From Methylobacter sp. (GTDB taxonomy: Bacteria; Pseudomonadota; Gammaproteobacteria; Methylococcales; Methylomonadaceae), in the NCBI GenBank assembly GCA_030684815.1, contig JAUXXQ010000120.1:1-64000 (forward strand): 64,000 bases of DNA, read 5' to 3'. Shown in pieces: positions 26,796-35,708 of the stretch (position 1 is its first letter; each line of letters opens with the position of its first letter). Both the position numbers and the translations under genes were made by a program. The notes under the pieces are model-generated. The model was not told where the DNA came from and made no database searches. It worked only from the letters and a program-made list of their open reading frames with translations.

Positions 26796-29075
26796 ATGTT
26801 GCACTCGAAACGACTCCTTAAACTGTTATTGCTGCCTGCGTTTGCCGGTAGTTTTGCCTCCGCCGCCGAAAGCACAGACAAAGCCGAAAAGCCCATTATC
26901 CTCGATACCGTCAATATTCTCGGTGATGCGGCTGCGGTAAAAGACATGCCGGCCTCTGCCCAGCTGATTGATACCGAACAAATCCGCGACCAAAGTTATA
27001 GCGATATTAACCGCATTTTGCGCCGTGTCCCCGGCGTCAATATCCGTGAAGAGGACGGTTTCGGGCTGTTCCCCAACATCAGTTTTCGCGGTGTCGACAC
27101 CACCCGCAGCGCCAAAATCACGGTCATGGAAGACGGCGTACTGGTCGCCCCGGCCGCCTATTCCGCGCCGGCCGCTTACTTTAACCCGGCCGGCGGCCGC
27201 ATGAGCGGCGTGGAAGTATTGAAAGGTTCCAGCCAGATCAAATACGGCCCGCATATCACCGGCGGCGTCATGAACTACTTGTCCACCGCGATTCCAGACA
27301 GCGGCAAGGCTTACCTCAAAGCCATTTACGGCAGTTATGACGAAATCAGAACCCACGGTTATGTCGGCGACACCATAGACACCGCCCATGGCCGCGTCGG
27401 CTATTTGGTGGAAGGCTTCTACCGGGGCTCGGACGGCTTTAAAAGCATCGACACCACGCCGGATTTCCAAAACAGCGGCCAAACCGGCTTCCAACAAGTT
27501 GAGCCCATGGTGCGCTTGTCCTGGGAACCGAATACCGACATCTATCAAAAGCTTGAGGTCAAATACGGCTTTTCCAGCATGGATGCCGATGAAACCTACT
27601 TAGGCACCAGCGAAGAAGACTTTAGGCATGATCCCTACCGGCGTTATTCGGCATCGCGTTTCGACAATATCAAATCAGACCGCAACGGCGGTTTTGCGCG
27701 TTATTTTATCTCGCCCACTGACAACCTCGATATTGTGACCACCGGCTATTACAACGAATTCAACCGCAATTGGAGCAAGTTGAACGACATCCGCAATGTG
27801 CCGAATGCCTCTGGAACCGGCACACAAAACATGGATTTGGCAGCCGCTTTGGCGGGGACTAACGGCGGCAACGGCTTATCATGTCTTAAGGGCGACCTGA
27901 ACTGCCAACTGCGCGTCAGGGACAACAACCGCAGCTATTATGCCGCTGGCGTCGAAACCTCAGCCAATTACCGTTTCGACCTGGGCAAGACACAACATGA
28001 ACTCAATGGCGGCTTCCGTTATCATGAAGATAAAGAAGCCCGGTTCCAACATGACACCAACCATAACCAGGCAGCGGGCGGCACTATTGCCAGCACGGTT
28101 GTCGGCGCACCGGGCAGCCAGGACGACCGTTTCGGCCTGACCAATGCCTATGCGTTTTTCCTGAAAGACCGCATCGAACTGGGTAAATGGGGATTCACCC
28201 CCGGTATGCGTTACGAGCATTTGAATCAGGTTTACGTCAACAACCTCAATCCCGGCACCAATGGCCGCAGTTCGCTGGATATGTATGCGGGCGGCGCCAG
28301 TTTGGATTACCGCTTCAACGAGGATTTCATGATGTTCGGCAGCGCCCATCGCGGCTTTTCGCCACCTAGCCCACAAAATGCTGTCATTGACAAACTGAAA
28401 GAGGAATCGAGCAATGCCTACGAGTTGGGCGGCCGTTATAGCCACGGGGCTTTTTCTGCTGAACTGACTGCTTTTTATACCCAATTCGAGAATTTGCTGG
28501 TGGTCAATAACATTGGCGGCGCTGGCAGCGGAAAAAGCGAAAACTTCGGTGCCGTCGATAGCCGGGGCGTCGAAATGGCGATGAATTTCGATGCCGGTAA
28601 AGCCTTCGACTGGGGTTTTAGCAACCCTTATTTCCTGTCCTTTACTTATACCAACACCGAACAGTTGAATAGTGCCGCGTCGAACAATGCGGAATCGATT
28701 TTCAGTTACGGCAAAAAAGGCAACAAGATACCGTATATACCGGAATATTCACTCAGCTTCGGCAGTGGATTGCATTTCAACAAATGGGGTCTTGATGTGT
28801 CCGGCAATTATGTCGGCGAAACCTTCACCAGCGCCAATAATACCGGCGAACAATTTAACGGCGTAGGCTCGCCGGATGCGCGTTTCGGCAAAACCGACGA
28901 CTATGTCATCGCCGATGTCTCAGCCTATTATAAGGTCGCCAAAGGCGTCAAGATTCTTGGCGGCGTACAAAACCTGTCCGATGAACAATATCTGGTGTCG
29001 CGGCAACCTTACGGCCCGCGCCCCGGTATGCCGATTTTTGCCTACGGCGGTTTTGAACTGGATTTTGATATTTGA
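26796..29075 (+). CDS. TonB-dependent receptor, FecA-like
   Basis: Outer-membrane active transporter, energised by TonB-ExbBD, for a ferric chelate. The 759-residue product has a signal peptide (LLKLLLLPAFAGSFASAAE), a TonB-box-like ILDTVNI, a plug domain (DINRILRRVPGVNIREEDGFGLFPNISFRG, GVEVLKGSSQIKYGP) and a 22-strand barrel ending GGFELDFDI with a hydrophobic C-terminal residue. There is no N-terminal STN signalling domain and no adjacent sigma/anti-sigma pair, so regulation is probably by Fur (site at 26677). Substrate is not certain; ferric citrate is suggested only by similarity to FecA. Confidence 0.9.
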   Translation: MLHSKRLLKLLLLPAFAGSFASAAESTDKAEKPIILDTVNILGDAAAVKDMPASAQLIDTEQIRDQSYSDINRILRRVPGVNIREEDGFGLFPNISFRGVDTTRSAKITVMEDGVLVAPAAYSAPAAYFNPAGGRMSGVEVLKGSSQIKYGPHITGGVMNYLSTAIPDSGKAYLKAIYGSYDEIRTHGYVGDTIDTAHGRVGYLVEGFYRGSDGFKSIDTTPDFQNSGQTGFQQVEPMVRLSWEPNTDIYQKLEVKYGFSSMDADETYLGTSEEDFRHDPYRRYSASRFDNIKSDRNGGFARYFISPTDNLDIVTTGYYNEFNRNWSKLNDIRNVPNASGTGTQNMDLAAALAGTNGGNGLSCLKGDLNCQLRVRDNNRSYYAAGVETSANYRFDLGKTQHELNGGFRYHEDKEARFQHDTNHNQAAGGTIASTVVGAPGSQDDRFGLTNAYAFFLKDRIELGKWGFTPGMRYEHLNQVYVNNLNPGTNGRSSLDMYAGGASLDYRFNEDFMMFGSAHRGFSPPSPQNAVIDKLKEESSNAYELGGRYSHGAFSAELTAFYTQFENLLVVNNIGGAGSGKSENFGAVDSRGVEMAMNFDAGKAFDWGFSNPYFLSFTYTNTEQLNSAASNNAESIFSYGKKGNKIPYIPEYSLSFGSGLHFNKWGLDVSGNYVGETFTSANNTGEQFNGVGSPDARFGKTDDYVIADVSAYYKVAKGVKILGGVQNLSDEQYLVSRQPYGPRPGMPIFAYGGFELDFDI

Positions 29076-29107
29076 GCGCAGCGCTTACTTTTCAGTTAGC
29101 AGCGGAT

Positions 29108-29137
29108 GCTAGTCGCGACGCCTACGTCGCGACTAGC
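29108..29137. repeat. 13-bp perfect palindrome between convergent genes
   Basis: GCTAGTCGCGACG (29108-29120) and CGTCGCGACTAGC (29125-29137) form a perfect stem around a 4-nt loop, between the convergent receptor and ubiD genes. No U-tract follows on either side, so it is either a rho-independent-like stability hairpin or a repeat. Confidence 0.7.
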
Positions 29138-29197
29138 GCCATAATAAATTGATTTATATTAGGTTATTTTAGTTAAACTAAAAACTTGAACATCGCC

Positions 29198-30658
29198 TTA
29201 AAACAAACTGCCCCACATTGCATCGACTTTCTTAATGATGTCCGGCGACATCGCGATAGTCCGACCCCATTCCCTGTTAGTTTCCCCCGGCCATTTATTG
29301 GTCGCATCAAAGCCCACTTTGGAACCCAAGCCTGAAACCGGCGAGGCGAAATCCAGATAATCAATCGGCGTATTTTCCAGTATCGTCAAATCCCGTGCTG
29401 GATCCATGCGCGTGGTCATCGCCCAAATCACATCCTGCCAGTTGCGCACATCGACATCGTCATCGACCACAATGACAAACTTGGTGTACATGAACTGGCG
29501 CAGGAACGACCAGGTGCCGAGCATGACCCGTTTGGCATGGCCGGGATATTGTTTTTTCATGCTGATCACCGCCATGCGGTACGAACAGCCTTCCGGCGGC
29601 AGATAAAAATCGACGATTTCCGGGAATTGTTTTTGCAAAATGGGTACGAACACTTCATTGAGCGCCACGCCCAAAATCGCCGGTTCATCGGGTGGTTTGC
29701 CGGTGTAGGTGCTGTGATAAATCGGCGCCTGGCGCTGGGTGATGCGCTCGATGGTGAATACCGGAAAATCGGCGACTTCGTTGTAATAGCCGGTGTGGTC
29801 GCCGTAAGGGCCTTCAGCTGCAAATTCGCCGGGATAGATAAAGCCTTCCAGCACGATTTCGGCGCTGGCCGGTACCTGCAAGTCGTTGGTCAGCGATTTG
29901 GCGACTTCGGTCTTGCTGCCGCGCAATAAGCCGGCAAAGGCGTATTCGGACAACGAATCCGGCACTGGCGTGACGGCGGCAAGAATAGTTGCGGGGTCTG
30001 CGCCCAAAGCCACCGAAACCGGATAGGGTTTGCCGGGATGGGCGGCCTGGAATTCTTTAAAATCCAAGGCGCCGCCACGGTGCGCCAGCCAGCGCATGAT
30101 GACTTTATTTTTGGCGATAACCTGCATACGGTAAATGCCGAGATTTTGCCGCTCTTTGTTTGGGCCACGGGTAATAACTAGCGGCCAGGTAATCAACGGC
30201 GCGGCGTCTTCCGGCCAGCAGGTTTGAATCGGGTAAACACCCAAATCTATTTCACTACCTTCCCGCACCAGTTCCTGGCACGGCGGCGAGGTGACTATTT
30301 TAGGCGCCATGTTCAGCACTTGCTTGAACACCGGAAATTTCTCCCAAGCGTCTTTCATGCCTTTGGGCGGTTCCGGTTCTTTCAGATAAGCCAACAGCTC
30401 GCCGATACCGCGCAATTCAGTCACCGAATCCGCACCCATGCCCATTGCAACGCGGCGCGGCGTACCGAACAGGTTGGCCAGCACCGGGATATTGCCGCCT
30501 TTGGGGTTTTCAAACAGCAACGCAGGGCCGCCCTGTTTTAAAACGCGGTCGCAAATTTCGGTCATTTCCAGATAAGGGTCGACTTCGACAGTAACGCGCT
30601 TGAGTTCACCCTGTTTTTCCAGTTGCTTGATGAAATCGCGCAGGTCTTTATAGATCAT
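29198..30658 (-). CDS. ubiD: 4-hydroxy-3-polyprenylbenzoate decarboxylase
   Basis: Prenylated-FMN-dependent decarboxylase of ubiquinone synthesis. The 486-residue product begins [22 protein letters not shown] and holds [33 protein letters not shown] and [21 protein letters not shown], all UbiD hallmarks. ATG 30658 lies 1 nt after the stop of the Uma2 gene, so translation is coupled. Last gene of the prlC-uma2-ubiD unit. The UbiX partner is not in the window. Confidence 0.96.
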   Translation of the reverse strand: MIYKDLRDFIKQLEKQGELKRVTVEVDPYLEMTEICDRVLKQGGPALLFENPKGGNIPVLANLFGTPRRVAMGMGADSVTELRGIGELLAYLKEPEPPKGMKDAWEKFPVFKQVLNMAPKIVTSPPCQELVREGSEIDLGVYPIQTCWPEDAAPLITWPLVITRGPNKERQNLGIYRMQVIAKNKVIMRWLAHRGGALDFKEFQAAHPGKPYPVSVALGADPATILAAVTPVPDSLSEYAFAGLLRGSKTEVAKSLTNDLQVPASAEIVLEGFIYPGEFAAEGPYGDHTGYYNEVADFPVFTIERITQRQAPIYHSTYTGKPPDEPAILGVALNEVFVPILQKQFPEIVDFYLPPEGCSYRMAVISMKKQYPGHAKRVMLGTWSFLRQFMYTKFVIVVDDDVDVRNWQDVIWAMTTRMDPARDLTILENTPIDYLDFASPVSGLGSKVGFDATNKWPGETNREWGRTIAMSPDIIKKVDAMWGSLF

Positions 30659-30659
30659 G

Positions 30660-31121
30660 TTATTGCCTGATTGCACCCGCTCTCGGCGAGCGGGTTAGTT
30701 CGCCGGAATGGCTGAAAAAACGTAGTTTTTGCGCGTTAACCCACCAAACTTCCTGTGCGCCGCGCGCCAGATAGAGTTCAGTTTTGATACGCATTTCTTC
30801 GTCGCTATGGGAGGGAGAAATAATTTCGACACATATTTCAGGTGCTTGCGGATAAGGTGTGATGTAACCGTATTCGCTGATGAACGCGCTACTGGCCCAG
30901 GCAACATCAGCCACTTTAACGCCATCGCTGGTTTGTATCGAACATTCGATAATGATTTCACCCGGCGGACAATTTTTCTCTAAAACCCGTCCAACCCGAT
31001 ATTCCATGTTGCCGTGGCTGTTGCTGGCCGGGCTCATCAATACTTGGCCAAAACGGTTCAGCTCTATTTTAAATGGCAGGTTTTCAAAGAGCGGATTTTC
31101 AAGCACCTCAAACCATTCCAT
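30660..31121 (-). CDS. Uma2-family endonuclease (DUF820)
   Basis: A 153-residue protein of the Uma2/DUF820 family, a PD-(D/E)XK nuclease fold of unknown job that is common in cyanobacteria and some proteobacteria. Features: [16 protein letters not shown] (D in the catalytic position), [35 protein letters not shown] with E-x-I and the K expected for the active site. GGAG lies 8 nt before ATG 31121 (GTG 31124 is an alternative). It sits between prlC and ubiD and ends 1 nt before ubiD. Confidence 0.85.
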   Translation of the reverse strand: MEWFEVLENPLFENLPFKIELNRFGQVLMSPASNSHGNMEYRVGRVLEKNCPPGEIIIECSIQTSDGVKVADVAWASSAFISEYGYITPYPQAPEICVEIISPSHSDEEMRIKTELYLARGAQEVWWVNAQKLRFFSHSGELTRSPRAGAIRQ

Positions 31122-31137
31122 CACTATCTCCTACGCT

Positions 31138-33228
31138 TTACGCCGCGATGCCGTTATGCCGGAGCAAGGCGTCAATGGTGGGTTTGCGGCCACGAAAGTT
31201 GATAAATAAGTCCATCGCGTTTTGGCTGCCGCCTTGTTCCAGAATGTTAGTTAAGAACGCTTTGCCGGTTTCGGCATCGAAAATGCCTTTTTCTTCAAAC
31301 AGCGAAAACGCATCGCTGGACAACACTTCCGCCCATTTGTAGCTGTAATACCCGGCCGCATAACCGCCCGCAAAAATATGCGAGAAGCTGTGCGCAAAGC
31401 GGTTGAATTTGGGTGGGCGCACTACGGCGACTTGTTCTCTGACTTGCTCCAGCGTTTCATAGATGCGGCCGCCTTTGTCCGGGTCATAGTCGCGGTGTAT
31501 TTTGAAATCGAATAGGCTAAATTCTAGTTGCCGCACCATAATCATGCCAGCCTGAAAGTTTTTCGCTGCAATCATTTTATCGAACAAGGCGTCCGGCAAT
31601 TTTTCGTCGGTTTGCGCCGCGCCAGTTCCCGACTGGCTTGCGGCATACACGCCATCCCTGGCGATATAATGGCCGGACATCAGCGCCACCGCTTCTTTTT
31701 CCCAGCACCAGTTTTCCATGAACTGGCTGGGCAATTCGACCGCGTCCCATTCCACACCGTTAATGCCGGACACGCCCAGATGGTCGACTTGGGTGAGCAT
31801 GTGATGTAGGCCGTGGCCAAATTCATGGAACAATGTAGTCACATCGTCGTGAGTCAATAAGGCCGGTGTGTCGCCGGTCGGTGGGGTAAAGTTGCAGGTC
31901 AAATAGGCAACCGGCGTTTGAATACCGTCGTCCGAGCGCTTGCGGCTGACGCAATCATCCATCCAGGCGCCGCCGCGTTTTTTGGCGCGGGCATAAAGGT
32001 CGAAATAAAACTGACCGCGCAGCTGGCCATTTTGGTCGTGTATCTGGAAAAAACGCAGGTCGGGATGATAGCTGTCGAAATCGTTAATCTCGGCTATCTG
32101 CAAGCCGTACAATTTTTCGACAATGGCAAACAGGCCGGGCAGGACGCGGGTAATCGGGAAATAAGCTTTCACTTCTTCCTGCGACAACTGATAAAAATGC
32201 TGGCGCATTTTTTCCGAATAATAAGTCATATCCCAGCTTTGCAGGTCGCTGATGCCGTAATGTTGCTTGGCAAAATCACGCAATTCGGCCAAATCTTTGC
32301 GCGCATGGCGCCAAGAGCGGTCGGCCAAATCTTCCAGAAAATCGGTGACATCCTGCGGTTTTTCCGCCATTTTCGTTGCTAATGACAGTTCCGCGTAATT
32401 GGCAAAACCCAGCAAACGCGCTTTTTCATGGCGCAAAGCGAGGATTTTTTCCATAATTTCGCTGTTATCCCATTGTCCGGCATGGGGGCCTTGATCGGAG
32501 GCGCGGGTAGCGAAAGCTTCATAATGTTCGCGGCGCAATTCGCGGTTGTCGGCATAAGTCAGCACTGAAATATAGGACGGGAATTGCAAGGTGATCATCC
32601 AGCCGTCCTGGTCGTGACTGGCTGCGGTTTGTTTGGCTTGTGCCAAAGCGGATTCCGGCAATCCGGCCAGGTCCTGCTCGTCCCGAATCAGCTTGCTCCA
32701 GGCATTGGTAGCATCAAGCAGGTTTTCTTCGTAGTTGCTGGCTAATGCCGACAATTCCTGGCTGATGTCTTTGTAGCGCTGTTTTTTTTCAGTATCTAAA
32801 TCAATGCCGGATAATTTGAAATCCCGTAACGCATTGTTGACGATTTTTTGTTGGGCAGTGTCCAGCGTGGCGAATTCGGCGCTATCGGCAATAAAACGGT
32901 AGGCTTTAAACAAGGCTTCGTTTTGCCCCATTTCAGTCGAGTAGGCGCTCAGTTTGGGCAGGCAGGCGTTGTAAGCGTCGCGCAATTCGTCGCTGTTGAC
33001 CACAGAATTTAGATGACTGACCGGCGACCACGCTTTGTTGAGTTTGTCGTCGACATTTTCCAAAGGCTCGATCAAGTTTTGCCAAGTGTAGTGTTGCGTT
33101 GCTTGAAGGTGTTGTTCGACGGACGCGCGCGCGTCACTTAATAACTGGTCAATCGCCGGGACGACATGTTCCGGTTTAATTTGGGAAAATAGCGGCAGCG
33201 TGGAATTGGCTAATAAAGGATTATTCAT
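31138..33228 (-). CDS. prlC: Oligopeptidase A
   Basis: Cytoplasmic M3-family zinc peptidase that degrades signal peptides and short peptides. The 696-residue product has the M3 zinc motif TTLFHEFGHGLHHM (HEFGH) and family regions PLFSQIKPEHVVPAIDQLL at the N-terminus and FAGGYAAGYYSYKWAEVLSSDAF near the C-terminus. ATG 33228 follows a TTG that could be an alternative start. First gene of the unit with uma2 and ubiD. Confidence 0.96.
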   Translation of the reverse strand: MNNPLLANSTLPLFSQIKPEHVVPAIDQLLSDARASVEQHLQATQHYTWQNLIEPLENVDDKLNKAWSPVSHLNSVVNSDELRDAYNACLPKLSAYSTEMGQNEALFKAYRFIADSAEFATLDTAQQKIVNNALRDFKLSGIDLDTEKKQRYKDISQELSALASNYEENLLDATNAWSKLIRDEQDLAGLPESALAQAKQTAASHDQDGWMITLQFPSYISVLTYADNRELRREHYEAFATRASDQGPHAGQWDNSEIMEKILALRHEKARLLGFANYAELSLATKMAEKPQDVTDFLEDLADRSWRHARKDLAELRDFAKQHYGISDLQSWDMTYYSEKMRQHFYQLSQEEVKAYFPITRVLPGLFAIVEKLYGLQIAEINDFDSYHPDLRFFQIHDQNGQLRGQFYFDLYARAKKRGGAWMDDCVSRKRSDDGIQTPVAYLTCNFTPPTGDTPALLTHDDVTTLFHEFGHGLHHMLTQVDHLGVSGINGVEWDAVELPSQFMENWCWEKEAVALMSGHYIARDGVYAASQSGTGAAQTDEKLPDALFDKMIAAKNFQAGMIMVRQLEFSLFDFKIHRDYDPDKGGRIYETLEQVREQVAVVRPPKFNRFAHSFSHIFAGGYAAGYYSYKWAEVLSSDAFSLFEEKGIFDAETGKAFLTNILEQGGSQNAMDLFINFRGRKPTIDALLRHNGIAA

Positions 33229-33231
33229 CAA

Positions 33232-33428
33232 ATTTCCTTGTTGGTTTGAGACCTCTCCCTTCAGGGAGATTTGTTAAACGTTGACAACGATGCTTTAGCA
33301 TCGTTATCTTTTCAAGCAACCTCGTCGTTTACGGCGAGGCAATCCACCCCGGCCACCCTCTGCGATGGATTGTCGTAAGACAAGTCATTTGGCAGATAAG
33401 GTCGAATGTGGATTGAAACATAGTAGGC
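33232..33428. other. Intergenic region with two hairpins
   Basis: Between the HDOD gene and prlC, both on the minus strand. ACGATGCTTTAGCATCGT (near 33289) and CCTCGTCGTTTACGGCGAGG (near 33321) fold into short stems. They may terminate the HDOD transcript, though neither has a strong U-tract. Confidence 0.45.
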
Positions 33429-34781
33429 TTAGGAAAGAAAGTTCATGGCGGCAGTAATGCGATGATTGGCTTTATGCAGCACATCCAAGGAAAATTCGGG
33501 CGTCAGTTTGTTATTTTTAAGTTTGGTGTAGGCGGGTATTGAGTTCATGTAGGGTATTTCTTTCGTCCGGTGGGTGCCGAAATAACTGTGCAATTTGGCC
33601 AAAATGACAATATCAGCCACATCCGCTTTATCGCCCTTGCTTTCATAGAACCAGTCTTCGGCATGTTTGGGGATCATGGCTAATTCGGGCGTAAAACCCA
33701 AGGTATGCAAAACCAGTGTGCCGACCGGCGGATTCAAAAATGGAATGGCCGAATCCAATATATCTGAATTCGGATATTCATCAGGATGCTGTTCGGCAAA
33801 ATGCAAGATCGGTATCGTACCAATGTCGCAGACCAGCCCGGCCAATAAGGCGTCTTCCGGGTTGACTGAGCCATTTTCCTGGGCAAGCACAAAACTCAAG
33901 CTCGATATGTACAGGCTGTTTTTCCACAACGCTTGCATCTTTGCCATCAGTTGCGGATTTTGACAGTGAAATAACTGTTTTAGGCTGATGCTCATGACCA
34001 GTTTGCGGGTTTGATCCAGACCCAAGCGGGTCACTGCGGTATGGCAATTGGTGACCGGTGAAATAGGCGAATACAGTGGGCTATTGGCCACCTGTATCAA
34101 TTTGCCCACAATAGCCGCATCGACGCCGATAATTTTTACCACATCATTAATGTTTAAGTCTTTTTCCATCGCTTCTTTTAGTCTTAACGCGACATTAGGC
34201 AACGAAGGCAGGCTGAGTTTGTTTTCCCGATAAGCGCTGGAAAAACTGGTAAAAAAACGGTTATCGGCAAGTTGTACGGGCAGTTCAATGTCAACAAGCT
34301 CAAAAGCAACCGGCGTCTCTTCGCGCTTTTTGCCCAGCCATCGGGCGATAAAATCCCCTGAAATAGCCAGCACAGCGATGTCAGTTGTGGCCAATGCGGT
34401 GGCGCAGCAGAGTTTGCCGCTATTAAGCGGTAAGTTGGCCTGAAGGCTGCCAGCCGACAGAATGTAACAGTTATCGCTATTCGGATGCAGCTCAACGCTT
34501 CCCTCGAGCAGATAAAAAACCGACGTGGTTTGCTGGCCTAGCCTGAAAATGATTGAACCTTTTCTGTAGCGTAGCGTGGTATGGGGCAGTTGCGCAACAT
34601 AGGCGTCGTCCATGTTGCGCAACGGAACCAGTTTTTTTAACACTGCTAGCGGTTGGTTTTTATGCTCGGTGAAGAGAGGTTCTGAGCAGTCAAATGCTTG
34701 AGGGTCAACGGTTTGTTCAGGAACCGGCTTGGCAGCAGCGTTGTTGGTGTGCGGGGAAAGTAGCTTGGTAAACCAATTCAT
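33429..34781 (-). CDS. Cyclic-nucleotide-binding/HDOD signalling protein
   Basis: A 450-residue cytoplasmic regulator. The N-terminal part (about 45-160) is a cNMP-binding-type domain (YRKGSIIFRLGQQTTSVFYLLEGSVEL); the C-terminal part (about 185-400) is an HDOD domain (KLSLPSLPNVALRLKEAM, VVKIIGVDAAIVGKLIQVANSPLY, DALLAGLVCDIGTIPIL). HDOD proteins lack a catalytic HD pair and act as adaptors in c-di-GMP or stress signalling. Its ligand and targets cannot be read from the sequence. Monocistronic. Confidence 0.87.
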   Translation of the reverse strand: MNWFTKLLSPHTNNAAAKPVPEQTVDPQAFDCSEPLFTEHKNQPLAVLKKLVPLRNMDDAYVAQLPHTTLRYRKGSIIFRLGQQTTSVFYLLEGSVELHPNSDNCYILSAGSLQANLPLNSGKLCCATALATTDIAVLAISGDFIARWLGKKREETPVAFELVDIELPVQLADNRFFTSFSSAYRENKLSLPSLPNVALRLKEAMEKDLNINDVVKIIGVDAAIVGKLIQVANSPLYSPISPVTNCHTAVTRLGLDQTRKLVMSISLKQLFHCQNPQLMAKMQALWKNSLYISSLSFVLAQENGSVNPEDALLAGLVCDIGTIPILHFAEQHPDEYPNSDILDSAIPFLNPPVGTLVLHTLGFTPELAMIPKHAEDWFYESKGDKADVADIVILAKLHSYFGTHRTKEIPYMNSIPAYTKLKNNKLTPEFSLDVLHKANHRITAAMNFLS

Positions 34782-34827
34782 GAGGACATCACTGATTATC
34801 TGATTGAGCTATGGTTTTTGTAGCGGC

Positions 34828-35298
34828 CTAATGATGAAGGTCTGGGGTATCGAAAAATAGGGCGGTTTTAGAAAAACGGTCATGCCAGCTGCGCCGGTCT
34901 TTATCGATAAGGATCCACCAGAAACCCAGCCCGAAAAAAAACCACGAAAACAGCGCAAGGCTGAAGCGGAGCGCCGCCTGTTTCCAGCTTATCGGTTGCC
35001 GATCCAGCGTTAACACCCTGATTTTCCATGCGCGTAGCCCCAATGTTTGCCCGCCATGCGTCCAAAACCAGGCATAAAAAAAGAAGCTGACCAGCAGCAA
35101 GTACAGGGGGAAATAAAATTGCTGGGCGGTGAATGCCTCACCTGCATTTAACGGCAGCACCAGCGCCGTCGCGACAAACAGCAGGGCAATCAGTAACAGG
35201 ACGTCATAGAGTATTACGGCTAGACGACGCAAAAAACCAGGTTTTGAAAAAATATCATGGCCTGGTTTTTGCGGTCTTTTTTTTGTTGGTACTGGCAA
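34828..35298 (-). CDS. RDD family membrane protein
   Basis: A 156-residue inner-membrane protein of the RDD family: GFLRRLAVILYDVLLLIALLF (R-x-x-x-x-x-x-D), GGQTLGLRAWKIRVL and WHDRFSKTALF, with about four hydrophobic helices. Function is unproven; homologues have been linked to ion or metabolite movement. Starts 1 nt after the stop of the small membrane-protein gene at 35300. Confidence 0.85.
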   Translation of the reverse strand: MPVPTKKRPQKPGHDIFSKPGFLRRLAVILYDVLLLIALLFVATALVLPLNAGEAFTAQQFYFPLYLLLVSFFFYAWFWTHGGQTLGLRAWKIRVLTLDRQPISWKQAALRFSLALFSWFFFGLGFWWILIDKDRRSWHDRFSKTALFFDTPDLHH

Positions 35299-35299
35299 A

Positions 35300-35479
35300 T
35301 TAAACTTTAAATAGAGTTAACTTTTGGCCAAAATACATGCACATCGCCATTAACGCCCCCAACATAATCAGGGAAAATAAAAATGGCGGCCTGTGAAACA
35401 GCAGAATGAAAAAATCTGTTGCAAAAAGGCTGGTTAACAAAGGTTGATCGATTAAGCTGTTGAGAATCTTTTTGAACAT
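35300..35479 (-). CDS. 59-aa small membrane protein, unrecognised
   Basis: ATG 35479 opens a 59-codon frame: MFKKILNSLIDQPLLTSLF, a hydrophobic middle (PPFLFSLIMLGALMAMCMYF, likely one transmembrane helix) and the end FGQKLTLFKV. Its stop lies 1 nt before the RDD start, as expected for coupled genes. An overlapping 62-codon frame (35307-35495) has an unnatural composition, so I prefer this one. No family recognised. Confidence 0.55.
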   Translation of the reverse strand: MFKKILNSLIDQPLLTSLFATDFFILLFHRPPFLFSLIMLGALMAMCMYFGQKLTLFKV

Positions 35480-35708
35480 AACAAATTCCAGTCAAGCACG
35501 CTAAGGCTTGTGCGAGCGTTTAAAAAATGGTTACCTGATTTATTATCTGGTGGGCGCAATAAGATATCATTAGAATTGCTGGTGAAAAAATCAGAATGGT
35601 GATTCTACTCCATTCAAAAGGGGAATGTAAAAGAAAAGAAACCGGCGGATTGGGTTAGAATTCTTTAGCAATGATATAATCAACAAAATTAAAAAAATAA
35701 TATAAGGT

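Noticed and set aside
26826..27548. 240-codon frame antisense to the TonB receptor
   Set aside because: Lies wholly within the receptor gene; composition is that of a reverse-strand shadow and no start signal is present.
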